This document shows positions 20,144 through 28,084 of a stretch of 64,000 nucleotides of DNA, one piece after another. The DNA is taken from contig NZ_LGUI01000002.1 of the NCBI RefSeq assembly GCF_002891295.1, positions 620,001 to 684,000 of the forward strand, written 5' to 3'. A program made the position numbers and the translations under genes. Source of the stretch: Streptomyces eurocidicus. GTDB lineage: Bacteria > Actinomycetota > Actinomycetes > Streptomycetales > Streptomycetaceae. Numbering within the stretch: the first letter of the stretch is position 1; every line of letters starts with the position of its first letter. The notes beneath the pieces are model-generated. The model was not told the origin of the DNA. It worked only from the letters and a program-made list of their open reading frames with translations, and searched no databases.

Positions 20144-20842
20144 TCAGCTGGCCGCCCGCTTCAGGATGGCTTCGTAAACGCCCGGGTCATTGGCCGTTAC
20201 CTCGGGAAAGCCCGTGCCGTACTTGCCGTGCCAGCGCGCCGCGACGCCGGGATTGGCGTGATCCGACCCATCCGAAAGGTACAGATGCGGGCTGCACTTG
20301 ACGCCATGCTCCTTGGCGCACCGGAAGTCACGGGTGATCACCCGGCGCGCCCGCCCGTCGTCGAGGCCCTCGGCTATCGCGCCCGCGTCCACGCCCTCGG
20401 TCTCCTCGGCGACGGCCACCACGACGGCGCGCGCGCCGATGGAGCGGCTCTCGGCCCAGAAGGCCCGGCGCAGCGCCAGGTCCAGCCGCTCGGACGCCTC
20501 CAGTCCCTGCTCCTTCGCGAGCTGGACCGCCTCCAGGGCGGGCAGCGAGGAGGAGGGGAACTTCCAGTCCGGGGCCCGCCACAGCTGCCAGCCGGCCTCG
20601 GGTTCGATGTGCGCGACCCCGCCGACCTCGGAGTCCGTACCGGGCCGGGGGCTCGGCCCGTTGTTGAACAGCTCCAGCGGGAACGCCCGGTGGTCGAACC
20701 GGACCCGCTCCTCCAGTCCGAGCCGGCGGCGCGTGGTGTGCAGCCGGTGCATCGCCACGTGTGCGAACGAGCACCAGATGTCGCTGAAGAGGGTGATGAC
20801 CCCGGGGCGGGTCTCGGTCTGTGGTGCCGGTGTGGTGGTCAT
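20144..20842 (-). CDS. DsbA-family (thioredoxin-fold) oxidoreductase
   Basis: 232-aa protein of the DsbA/2-hydroxychromene-2-carboxylate isomerase group. The N-terminal strand ends in SDIWCSFAHV, with a single active-site-position cysteine in place of CxxC; the cis-proline loop is VKCSPHLYL near residue 180. No signal peptide, so cytoplasmic. A lone cysteine suggests a thiol-transfer or isomerase role rather than disulphide formation. Its ATG overlaps the gntR stop by four bases, so the two are coupled. It lies between gntR and aceE on the same strand. Confidence 0.78.
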   Translation of the reverse strand: MTTTPAPQTETRPGVITLFSDIWCSFAHVAMHRLHTTRRRLGLEERVRFDHRAFPLELFNNGPSPRPGTDSEVGGVAHIEPEAGWQLWRAPDWKFPSSSLPALEAVQLAKEQGLEASERLDLALRRAFWAESRSIGARAVVVAVAEETEGVDAGAIAEGLDDGRARRVITRDFRCAKEHGVKCSPHLYLSDGSDHANPGVAARWHGKYGTGFPEVTANDPGVYEAILKRAAS

Positions 20843-21510
20843 GAGGCTCCGATCGGTTGAGGGGCGTAGCCCAGGATGTGGAGTTGCAGCAGGCGTCCGA
20901 CGTCCGGGTCACGGCGGCGGAACGCCTCGATGATGGGTTCGTGGTCGCGGGCGTTCTCGTGCAGCCCGGTGCGCACCCGGGTCAGCGAGAGGTGCGTCCA
21001 CAGCTCGACGGCCAGGGACTCCCAGCTGGGGAGCAGGACGGCGTTGCCGGCGGCCCGCAGGATCTCGCGGTGGAACGCCACACCGTGCCGGACCTGCGCG
21101 TCGACGTCCTCGGCGGCCGCCGCCCGGCGCATCCCCTCGGTGTGCTCCTCCAGCCGGGAGGGGTCCTCGGCCAGCCGGGGGAGGGACAGCTCCGCGGCCA
21201 GCCGTTCCAGGGCCGCGCGCACGGGGTAGACCTGACAAAGTCGTCGCGGACTCAGATCGCCGACACGCGTCCCGCGATGCGGTGAGGACTCGACCAGCCG
21301 CATCGCCTGGAGATCGCGCAGCGCCTCCCGGACGGGCGCCTGGCTGACGCCCAGTTCCGTCGCGAGGCGGCGCTCCACAATGCGCTGACCTGCTTGCCAG
21401 CGGCCTCGCACCAGGTTGTCCAGCATGATCCGCCGGACCTGCTCGCTCAAGGGTGTACGGGTCAAGTTCCCAGTGGATTCAGCGTTGTTGTGCGGTGCCT
21501 CGCCGTTCAT
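20839..21510 (-). CDS. GntR-family transcriptional regulator, FCD subfamily
   Basis: 223-aa regulator. N-terminal winged helix (about 18-85) with the typical IVERRLATELGVSQAPVREAL recognition region, followed by an all-helical FCD ligand domain with the metal-ligand pattern (DAQVRHGVAFHREIL, then HENARDHEPII). FCD regulators sense organic acids or amino-acid derivatives. It is divergent from the roh-type operon and coupled to the DsbA-like gene. A palindromic site at 21545-21560 overlaps its own presumed -10, implying autoregulation; the same core lies upstream of aceE. Confidence 0.9.
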   Translation of the reverse strand: MNGEAPHNNAESTGNLTRTPLSEQVRRIMLDNLVRGRWQAGQRIVERRLATELGVSQAPVREALRDLQAMRLVESSPHRGTRVGDLSPRRLCQVYPVRAALERLAAELSLPRLAEDPSRLEEHTEGMRRAAAAEDVDAQVRHGVAFHREILRAAGNAVLLPSWESLAVELWTHLSLTRVRTGLHENARDHEPIIEAFRRRDPDVGRLLQLHILGYAPQPIGAS

Positions 21511-21886
21511 GGGTGATTGTCTCCCCGCAGAAATTCTGCTTGAGCGATGATCGATCGTCGGTTAACGTACGTCAATAGATGGCCTCCGCACACAAGTTCG
21601 GCCACTTCTGACGTTCCGCCGGACCGCACCGACCTCGACGACAGCCGGACGGCCGCCCCGGATCTCACCCGGGCGGCACCGGTCACGACCCGGACAGCAT
21701 CGGCAGGTGTCCGGCCGCACTCCCGTACGTACGAGAACACAACGTTCCGCTCCAACGAACCGCCGTGGATCTCCGGGTGTCATCCCTCCGGACCCGGCGG
21801 TGTGTCCCCTTCCCCTCGCGCGAGCCCACAGGCTCCCGCGCCACCGACTGCCGGCCCCACCGTGCCGCAGCCGACAAGGAGATCAC
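21511..21886. other. divergent gntR/rohP intergenic region
   Basis: No gene. On the minus strand a -35-like TTGACG (21570-21575) is followed by the operator where the -10 should be. I could not pick a clear -10 for the rightward roh promoter. GC content drops near 21,540-21,610, as expected for promoters. Confidence 0.5.
21545..21560. promoter_or_regulatory. putative GntR operator in the gntR/roh promoter region
   Basis: Imperfect palindrome CGATGATCGATCGTCG. Its first 12 bases are identical to 20103-20114 upstream of aceE. It sits 35 bp before the gntR start and overlaps the position expected for the -10. Confidence 0.55.
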
Positions 21887-23041
21887 GTGACCGAGCAGCT
21901 TCTCGACCTCACCCAGCACGAGATCCAGGCCTTGAAGACCCGTTACAACCTGGCCGACGCCCACACCCACCAGCAGCAGTCCGTGGGCCAGCGGCAGATC
22001 GTCTCGGCGCTGCCCGACCTGTGGTACGAGGCGGAGGCGACCCGTCAGGCGGACCTGGAGGACCGGTTCAAGGAGGTCTTCTTCCGGCTGCACGGCCAGA
22101 ACAGCGTCCGGGCCGACACCACCATGCTCTCCTACGCGGCCTCCATATCGACCCTGGTCGCGGGCATGTACCTCAGACAGCGCGAGATCAGCGTGAGCCT
22201 CGTCGAGCCGTGCTTCGACAATCTCCCGGACGTCCTCCACAACGTCGGCGTGCGCCCCGTGCCCATCCCCGAGGACGCGCTGCACGACGCCGACCGTATC
22301 TACGACCGTCTCGTCGAGACCGTCAAGACGGACGCGCTCTTCCTCGTCGACCCCAACAACCCCACCGGCTTCAGCCTGCTCAGCCATGGCCGCAAGGGCT
22401 TCGAGGAGGTCATCCGCTTCTGCGTCGACCACCACAAGCTCTTCGTCGTCGACCTCTGCTTCGCCGCCTTCGCCCTCGCCGACCCGCGGTTCGGCCGCTT
22501 CGACCTCTACGAGCTCCTGGACGGCTCCGGCGTCAGCTACATCGCCCTGGAGGACACCGGCAAGACCTGGCCGCTCCAGGACGCCAAGTGCGCCCTGCTC
22601 ACCTGCAGCAGGGACCTGTACGAGGACGTCTACAACATCCACACCAGCGTTCTGCTCGACGTCTCCCCGTTCGTCCTCAACTTCCTCGCCCGGTACGTCG
22701 AGGACTCCATCGAGGACGGCATGGCCTCGGTGCGCGATGTGATCACCCGCAACCGCGAGGCCGCGCAGAAGGCCCTCGCCGGCAGCCTGCTGGAGCACAT
22801 CGACCCGGCCGTCAACGTCAGCGTGGCGTGGTTCCGGATCACCGACGAGAACGTCAAGGCGACCGAGCTCCAGGCGCACCTCGCGCAGTACGAGGTCTAT
22901 GTGCTGCCCGGCACCTACTTCTTCTGGAGCGAGCCGGAGCGCGGCGAGCACTACGTCCGCGTCGCCCTGGCCCGTGACCCCGGCGACTTCCGCGCCTCGG
23001 TGCAGCGCCTGCGCGAGGGAGTCGACAGCTATGGCGCCTGA
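21887..23041 (+). CDS. rohP: PLP-dependent L-arginine oxidase/hydroxylase (RohP/MppP-like), azomycin pathway
   Basis: 384-aa fold-type I PLP enzyme. The N-terminal [18 protein letters not shown] segment strongly resembles the flexible arm of MppP and RohP, which oxidise L-arginine with O2 to 4-hydroxy-2-ketoarginine instead of transaminating. The aminotransferase signature DPNNPTG and the PLP lysine in LEDTGKTWP are present. GTG start at 21887 with AAGGAG 5 nt upstream. First gene of a tightly packed five-gene operon whose order and families match the published azomycin route (arginine to 2-nitroimidazole). The assignment is from memory of these families and context, not a search. Confidence 0.82.
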   Translation: MTEQLLDLTQHEIQALKTRYNLADAHTHQQQSVGQRQIVSALPDLWYEAEATRQADLEDRFKEVFFRLHGQNSVRADTTMLSYAASISTLVAGMYLRQREISVSLVEPCFDNLPDVLHNVGVRPVPIPEDALHDADRIYDRLVETVKTDALFLVDPNNPTGFSLLSHGRKGFEEVIRFCVDHHKLFVVDLCFAAFALADPRFGRFDLYELLDGSGVSYIALEDTGKTWPLQDAKCALLTCSRDLYEDVYNIHTSVLLDVSPFVLNFLARYVEDSIEDGMASVRDVITRNREAAQKALAGSLLEHIDPAVNVSVAWFRITDENVKATELQAHLAQYEVYVLPGTYFFWSEPERGEHYVRVALARDPGDFRASVQRLREGVDSYGA

Positions 23042-23546
23042 GGTCCATCTGGACGCCTCCTTGTTCATGGGCATGCACACCGCCGACCCTTCCTTACGCG
23101 CCGCCGCCACCGCGTTCTTCGCCACCCACCTGGAGCGGCCGGTGGTGATGACGTACGAGGAGGTGGGGCGCTGCGACGACTACGTCTGGCGGTTCCCGCG
23201 CGAGGTGCAGGACGCCTATTACCCCTTCATGGACGTACTCCATTCCCTGATGCCCATCCGGCGCCGCGCCTACGACGCCGACGTCCTCGCCGCCCTGCCG
23301 GGCCTCCCCGAGCGGGCGCCCGGCAGCACGGAGGACCTCCGTCCGCGTGACCGGCTGCTGCTGGCCTCGGTCGTCGCCGCCGGTGGTGAACTCGTCACCC
23401 TCAACCCCCGGCTCACCGCCCTGACCGGCCTCGGACTGCCCGTGCGGACGCCCGGCCCGGCCGCGGCGCGCGGCGTCTTCCCCGCCGACCTGGACAAGCT
23501 CTACGAGCAGTCCCTGGTGCTGGAGGCCGACCATGCCGAACTCTGA
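23031..23546 (+). CDS. rohQ: PIN-like protein of the azomycin operon (candidate cyclodehydratase RohQ)
   Basis: 171-aa protein overlapping rohP by 11 nt and rohR by 14 nt, with GAGGGAG upstream of the ATG. Its layout is PIN-like: an N-terminal strand with Asp (HLDASLF), an acidic MTYEEVGR, and [14 protein letters not shown] followed by LVTLNPRL. I recall this family as DUF6190. By elimination in the pathway it should be the step that cyclises guanidinoacetaldehyde to 2-aminoimidazole. Codon 22 (23094-23096) is TTA, so translation should need the bldA tRNA. A PIN-like fold doing a cyclodehydration would be unusual; function is inferred from position only. Confidence 0.65.
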   Translation: MAPEVHLDASLFMGMHTADPSLRAAATAFFATHLERPVVMTYEEVGRCDDYVWRFPREVQDAYYPFMDVLHSLMPIRRRAYDADVLAALPGLPERAPGSTEDLRPRDRLLLASVVAAGGELVTLNPRLTALTGLGLPVRTPGPAAARGVFPADLDKLYEQSLVLEADHAEL

Positions 23547-24360
23547 GCGCGCGGCGGCCGAATGGCGCCTCAAGGCGCTGCGCGGCACCGTCGTCCCCAT
23601 GGTCACCCCCGTCGACGAGGACCGGCGCGTGAGCGCTCCCGACGTCGCCCGGCTGGTCGCCTCCCTGCACGGCCGGGTCACCGGCTACATGCCCGCGCTG
23701 AGCACCGGCGAGGGCTGGCACCTGACGACCGCCCAGTGGACGGACGTCGTCCGGCTGACCGTGGAGCACGCGGGCGGCGCGCCCGTCCTGGCCGGTGTGG
23801 AGCTGCCCGGGATCGACGAGATCGTGGCCCGAGCGGAGCTCGCGGCCGGGCTCGGCGCGGACGCCGTCGTCGTGCCCCCACCGTGGTCCGACGAGGGCGG
23901 CACCGCCGCCATCGGCTTCGTGGAGCACTACACCACCGTCGTCGAGCGCAGTCCGCTGCCCGTGGTCGTCTACCACGAGAACGTGGTCTCCAAGGCCCCG
24001 CTCGACCTCGACGCCCTCCTGGAGGTGTGCGCCCTGCCGGGCATCGTCGGCGTCAAGGAGTCCAGCGGCTCCGCGGAGTTCACCCGCAAGCTGCTCGACG
24101 GCGGGCCCGCCGTCCCGGTCCTCCAGGGCTGGGAGCACCTGCTCTCCGCCGTGCCCGGTGTACAGGGCTTCGTCGGACCGCTGGCCAACCTCGACCCCGA
24201 GGCGTGCGACGAAGCGCTCTCCGCCGCCGGGCCGGACACCCAGGGCCGGGTGGACGCCCTGTCCGAGCGGTACCGGCTGCTGGCGGACGACTGGTACCTG
24301 CACGTCAAGGAGGAACTGGTCCGCCGAGGCACCATCGGCACCCCTCTCGCCGTCAACTGA
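23533..24360 (+). CDS. rohR: DapA-family aldolase (RohR-like), azomycin pathway
   Basis: 275-aa class-I aldolase of the dihydrodipicolinate synthase/N-acetylneuraminate lyase family. It shows VVPMVTPVDEDRRV at the start, the catalytic-Tyr region VVVYHENVV, and the Schiff-base lysine in GIVGVKESSG at about residue 172. In the azomycin route the enzyme of this family cleaves 4-hydroxy-2-ketoarginine to guanidinoacetaldehyde and pyruvate. Its start overlaps rohQ. Context makes a lysine-biosynthesis role unlikely. Confidence 0.82.
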   Translation: MPNSERAAAEWRLKALRGTVVPMVTPVDEDRRVSAPDVARLVASLHGRVTGYMPALSTGEGWHLTTAQWTDVVRLTVEHAGGAPVLAGVELPGIDEIVARAELAAGLGADAVVVPPPWSDEGGTAAIGFVEHYTTVVERSPLPVVVYHENVVSKAPLDLDALLEVCALPGIVGVKESSGSAEFTRKLLDGGPAVPVLQGWEHLLSAVPGVQGFVGPLANLDPEACDEALSAAGPDTQGRVDALSERYRLLADDWYLHVKEELVRRGTIGTPLAVN

Positions 24361-24432
24361 AGGCGCCCGTACGGGGCCGGCGCCCCCGGCCCCGTACTCC
24401 CATCGTCCGCACGTACCCGCCCTGGAGTCCCC

Positions 24433-25275
24433 ATGGCCACCACGACGGCCACTACGGCCGGCAGCCGCCTGTTCGTCCTCAACCGCACGATCCCCAGCCC
24501 CGAGGAGCTGCGCGAACTCCACGAGCTGGAGGAGCGCCTCATCGCGGGCCGCGCCCGGGAGATCGAGGCGGAAGCCCCCGTCATGGCCGACCGCGCGGCC
24601 CTCGGCCGCCATATGAAGGCGCTGCTGGAGGCGGAGAAGAACGATCCGCCGGAGTTCGAGCGCGTCATGGCCGAGGACCTCGACCGCGAGCAGTTCAAGG
24701 AGGTCGTCGCGCAGTTCGCCGTGGACGGCCTGACCGAATCGGAATCCTTCCTGCCGATCGTCTGGCGGCTGCCGAAGAAGGCCAAGATGGCCGTCTTCCG
24801 CGTGCTGGTCGACGAGTTCGGCTGCGGCAACCTCGACCAGGCCCACTTCAACATCTACCGCGACCTGATGACCGAACTGGGCATGTCCCTGGACGTCGAC
24901 GACTACCTCGCCCGGACGAACGAGGAGACGTACGCCTACGTCAACACCTTCTTCTGGGCCGCCGCCAGGGCGCCCCGGCCCGAGTACTTCCTGGGCTGCC
25001 TGTGCTACCTGGAGTCCAGCATCCTCTACGCCTTCCAGTGCTTCGCGAACGCCGCGACGCGCCTGGAGCTGGCCGGCGCCCGCTACTACACCGAGCACCT
25101 GCACATCGACAACTTCCACGCCAAGGAACTCCAGGTGGCCATCCGGGAGTTCGACGCCGAGGCGGACCTGCACCCGGTCAAGGTGTGGACCGGCTTCAAG
25201 CTCGCCAGCGAGGTCATCGGCGGAGCCACCGAGGCGGCCGTCGCCTCCGCGCTGAAGGCGGGCTCGCATGGCTGA
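24433..25275 (+). CDS. rohS: haem-oxygenase-like diiron N-oxygenase (RohS-like), azomycin pathway
   Basis: 280-aa all-helical protein of the iron-containing redox (HDO) family. Likely metal ligands sit in VDEFGCGNLDQAHFNIY (Glu and His) and in YYTEHLHIDNFHAKEL (Glu, His, Asp, His), near residues 135-150 and 220-235. HDO enzymes N-oxygenate amines; in this pathway the member converts 2-aminoimidazole to 2-nitroimidazole. ATG at 24433, 72 bp after rohR, the only gap in the operon; it overlaps the Rieske gene by 8 nt. Confidence 0.85.
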   Translation: MATTTATTAGSRLFVLNRTIPSPEELRELHELEERLIAGRAREIEAEAPVMADRAALGRHMKALLEAEKNDPPEFERVMAEDLDREQFKEVVAQFAVDGLTESESFLPIVWRLPKKAKMAVFRVLVDEFGCGNLDQAHFNIYRDLMTELGMSLDVDDYLARTNEETYAYVNTFFWAAARAPRPEYFLGCLCYLESSILYAFQCFANAATRLELAGARYYTEHLHIDNFHAKELQVAIREFDAEADLHPVKVWTGFKLASEVIGGATEAAVASALKAGSHG

Positions 25276-25549
25276 GGCATCCGGCGCGCCCGGAGCGCAG
25301 CGACCGTACTCCGTGGAGCAGATCAGCGACGACCGCATCCGGGTGCGCGTCGGCGACCGCGAGTTCGAGGCCGACGCGTTCTGCCCGCACCGCAAGGGAC
25401 ACATGGTCCACGGCTATGTCAACGCGGCCCGGCTGCGGATCACCTGCCCCCTGCACCACTCCAGCTACTCCCTGGAGACGGGGGAGGCCATCACCGGCCC
25501 CACCGCCACCCCGATGTGCGTACGGGAGACCACCCCCGCCACCGGCTGA
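25268..25549 (+). CDS. rohT: Rieske [2Fe-2S] protein (RohT-like electron donor)
   Basis: 93-aa ferredoxin-like Rieske protein. The cluster ligands are CPH near residue 39 and CPLHH near residue 60, the classic C-x-H then C-x2-H pair. Coupled by an 8-nt overlap to the diiron oxygenase, to which it probably passes electrons. No reductase gene is present, so a housekeeping ferredoxin reductase must supply them. Last gene of the operon, followed by a bidirectional hairpin. Confidence 0.82.
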   Translation: MAEASGAPGAQRPYSVEQISDDRIRVRVGDREFEADAFCPHRKGHMVHGYVNAARLRITCPLHHSSYSLETGEAITGPTATPMCVRETTPATG

Positions 25550-25591
25550 CGGCACACCCCGTACGGCACACCCCGTACGGCACCCGCACCC

Positions 25592-25625
25592 GGCGCCCGG
25601 CGAACCTCCGGCCGCGCCGGGCGCC
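25592..25625. terminator. bidirectional terminator between roh operon and DUF1876 gene
   Basis: 11-bp perfect stem GGCGCCCGGCG / CGCCGGGCGCC with a 12-nt loop, between convergent genes. A 14-bp direct repeat (GGCACACCCCGTAC) precedes it. Confidence 0.6.
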
Positions 25626-25641
25626 CCGGTCGCGCCCCGGG

Positions 25642-25911
25642 TCAGTGGGACAGGTGCGCCGGTGTGTGGGTGAGCTCCTCGATGTCGACGCCCGCCTTCT
25701 CCAGCAGCTGCGCCGCGAGGTCGTGCAGCGCCCGCGCCGCCGCCACCTCCTCGCCGACCCGCTGCTGACCGGGGTCGTCCGGGTGGCGGCTGGTGACCCC
25801 GTGGGCCTTGAGCTCCGTGCCGTCGTGCATCCGCAGCACCGCCGCCGCCTGGGTCAGCGGCCCGGCCTCACGGAACTCCATGTCGACAGTGCACCTGACG
25901 ATCGTCTCCAT
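25642..25911 (-). CDS. DUF1876 domain protein
   Basis: 89-aa small protein typical of actinomycetes. It reads METIVRCTVDMEFRE at the start, then the family's ARGxxxxHPxD-like VTSRHPDDPGQQRVGEEVA and ALHDLAAQLLEKAGVDIEEL. The family is predicted to adopt a dsRBD-like alpha/beta fold; its role is unknown. ATG at 25911 is preferred to the GTG nine bases earlier because GGAGG is then 10 nt away. It follows the phosphoribosyltransferase by 21 nt in an apparent operon. Confidence 0.85.
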   Translation of the reverse strand: METIVRCTVDMEFREAGPLTQAAAVLRMHDGTELKAHGVTSRHPDDPGQQRVGEEVAAARALHDLAAQLLEKAGVDIEELTHTPAHLSH

Positions 25912-25932
25912 GGCGATCACACCTCCAGCGAT

Positions 25933-26607
25933 TCACGGCTCCGCCCGGCGGGCGGAGCCGGGCCCGTCCCGTCCCGCGCCGCCGCGCCGGAGCAGCGCGA
26001 CGACCTCCTCGTCCGTCGTCTGGGAGAAGTCCTGGTACCACTCGCCGACCGCGAGGAACACGGCCGGCGTCGTGAGGCAGACCAGCTCGTCCACCTCCGC
26101 GCGGAGCGCCTCGGCCGCGTCCGGGGCGGACACCGGAACGGCCAGCACCACCCGGGCGGCCCCATGGGCCCGTGCCACCTCGCAGGCGGCCGAGGCCGTC
26201 GCGCCCGTCGCCACCCCGTCGTCGACCACGACGGCCGTCCGGCCGTCCAGGGCGACCCGCGGCCGCCCGCCGCGGAAGGTCTCCGCCTGCCGCGCGAGCC
26301 TGGCCTCCTCGTGCGCCTGGATCTCGGCGAGGTCGTCCTCGCCGACCCGGCTCACCCGCATGATGTCGCCGTTGAGGACGCGCACACCGCCCTCGCCGAC
26401 GGCGCCGAAGCCGACCTCCTCGTGGAGCGGCACGCCGAGCTTGCGCACCAGGATCACGTCCAGCGGGGCGCCGAGCGCGCGGGCGACCTCGTAGGCCACC
26501 GGGACCCCGCCACGGGGCAGCCCCAGGACGACGGGGGACTCGGCCCGGAGCGGCGCCAGCCGGTCGGCCAGGCGGCGGCCGGCGTCCACGCGGTCGCGGA
26601 ATCTCAT
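25933..26607 (-). CDS. phosphoribosyltransferase-family protein
   Basis: 224-aa type-I PRTase. The PRPP loop is RTAVVVDDGVATGATA (about 118-133), preceded by LGLPRGGVPVAYEVA and DVILVRKLGVP blocks found in the dienelactone-hydrolase-associated or stand-alone PRTases next to DUF1876 genes. The nucleobase substrate cannot be inferred, and the hood region is unlike purine salvage enzymes, so it may be regulatory. ATG at 26607 with GAGGTGG just upstream. Confidence 0.85.
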   Translation of the reverse strand: MRFRDRVDAGRRLADRLAPLRAESPVVLGLPRGGVPVAYEVARALGAPLDVILVRKLGVPLHEEVGFGAVGEGGVRVLNGDIMRVSRVGEDDLAEIQAHEEARLARQAETFRGGRPRVALDGRTAVVVDDGVATGATASAACEVARAHGAARVVLAVPVSAPDAAEALRAEVDELVCLTTPAVFLAVGEWYQDFSQTTDEEVVALLRRGGAGRDGPGSARRAEP

Positions 26608-26702
26608 GGTCCACCTCTGCCATACCTGCGATACATCCAATATGGCCAGATTCAGGCGGATAGTCCACGCGGGGGCCTTACGGGCGCCCCCCGGAGTAGG
26701 GG

Positions 26703-27119
26703 TCAGAGAGCCGCCCGCACCCGTGCCGCGACCCGCTCCGCCTCCTCCTCCGACGCGTACCGCGTCCGCGGCCAGAAGAACCCCCGCAGCCCGTCCTTGC
26801 GGTTGCGCGGCACGACGTGCACATGGAAATGCGGCACGGACTGGCTGACCCTGTTGTTGGCGGCCACGAACGACCCCGCCGCGCCCATCCCGCGCTCCAC
26901 CGCGCCCGCGATCCGCCGCACCCGGGTGAAGAACGGCCCCACCTCCGCCTCCGGCAGATCGGTCAGCGTCTCGGCGTGCCGCCGCGGCACGACCAGCACA
27001 TGCCCGGGAAACAGCGGCCGGGCGTCCAGGAAGGCCACCGCCGTGTCGTCCTCGAAGACCCGGTGACCGGCGGCCCCGCCCGCCACGATCGCGCAGAAGA
27101 CACAACCCGTGTCGCCCAT
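26703..27119 (-). CDS. HIT-family nucleotide hydrolase/transferase
   Basis: 138-aa histidine-triad protein. It starts with the zinc-type CVFCAIV motif, has FLDARPLFPGHVLVVPRRH, and the triad HFHVHVVP near residue 98. HIT enzymes hydrolyse AMP-lysine, Ap4A or related nucleotides. Full length, single domain. ATG at 27119 is followed directly by the family's N-terminal block; the longer frame is shadow. Divergent from the DUF72 gene. Confidence 0.92.
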   Translation of the reverse strand: MGDTGCVFCAIVAGGAAGHRVFEDDTAVAFLDARPLFPGHVLVVPRRHAETLTDLPEAEVGPFFTRVRRIAGAVERGMGAAGSFVAANNRVSQSVPHFHVHVVPRNRKDGLRGFFWPRTRYASEEEAERVAARVRAAL

Positions 27120-27173
27120 GACCTCGCACCCCCGCTGGTGGCGTACCCGCTGTCCCGGCGCAAGGATCATGCC

Positions 27174-27971
27174 ATGGCCCTGCTCGTCGGCACCTCGGGA
27201 TGGCAGTACAAGGACTGGCGTGGCGCCCTCTACCCCGACGGCTGCCCCCAGCGGCTGTGGCTGGAGGAGTACGCCCGGCACTTCGCCACCGTCGAGAACA
27301 ACGCCGCCTTCTACCGGCTGCCCGAGCACGGGACCTTCGCCGACTGGCGCGACCGTACCCCGCCGGGGTTCGTCATGGCCGTCAAGGCCAGCCGCTACCT
27401 CACCCACATCAAGCGCCTCCGCGACCCGCGGGAGCCGGTGGAACGGCTGATGCGGCACGCCGCCGGCCTCGGCGACCGGCTCGGCCCCGTCCTCCTCCAG
27501 CTGCCACCCACGCTGCACGCCGACCCCACGGCCCTGGACACCGCGCTCGGCTGCTTCCCCGCCGGCACCCGGGTCGCCGTCGAACCCCGCCACGACTCCT
27601 GGTGGACGGACGAGACCCGCGCCGTGCTGGAGGCCCGCGGCGCCGCCCTCTGCTGGGCCGACCACGACTCCCGGCCGGTGACCCCGCTGTGGCGGACCGC
27701 CGACTGGGGGTACGTACGGTTCCACTGCGGCCGGGCCGAACCGTGGCCGCGCTACGGGCGCCGCGCCCTCGACAGCTGGGCCCACCGGATCGCCGACCAC
27801 TGGCCCGACCGGTCCGACGCCTACGCCTACTTCAACAACGACCCCGGCGGCGCCGCCGTCCACGACGCCACCGCCTTCGCACGGGCCGTGGAACGGCTCG
27901 GACGCACCGTGAGCCGCACCCCTTCCGCCCAGGCCCGGACCACGGCCCCCGCCGGCCGCCCGCCGCCATGA
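27174..27971 (+). CDS. DUF72 domain protein
   Basis: 265-aa TIM-barrel-like protein. Recognisable blocks are LVGTSGWQYKDWRGALYP, the FATVENNAAFYRLP strand, FVMAVKASRYLTHIKRL, VEPRHDSWW and the C-terminal YAYFNNDPGGAAVHDA. Members are widespread and uncharacterised; a nuclease or deglycase-like role has been proposed by fold only. Start ATG at 27174, AAGGATC 7 nt upstream. The last 20 residues are Pro/Ala-rich. Confidence 0.88.
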   Translation: MALLVGTSGWQYKDWRGALYPDGCPQRLWLEEYARHFATVENNAAFYRLPEHGTFADWRDRTPPGFVMAVKASRYLTHIKRLRDPREPVERLMRHAAGLGDRLGPVLLQLPPTLHADPTALDTALGCFPAGTRVAVEPRHDSWWTDETRAVLEARGAALCWADHDSRPVTPLWRTADWGYVRFHCGRAEPWPRYGRRALDSWAHRIADHWPDRSDAYAYFNNDPGGAAVHDATAFARAVERLGRTVSRTPSAQARTTAPAGRPPP

Positions 27972-28084
27972 CCACGACGCCGGACGGGGAACGGGACCGG
28001 GGGCCACGACGTCTCAGCCAGTGTGGCCCGAACGCGTACGGCCTCCGGGGGCGCCGTACGCGCGGGGAAGGGGGGGCGTTCGGC

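Noticed and set aside
23533..24360. Aldolase as dihydrodipicolinate synthase (lysine synthesis)
   Set aside because: Operon context (arginine oxidase, diiron N-oxygenase, Rieske) fits the nitroimidazole route better; no lysine genes nearby.
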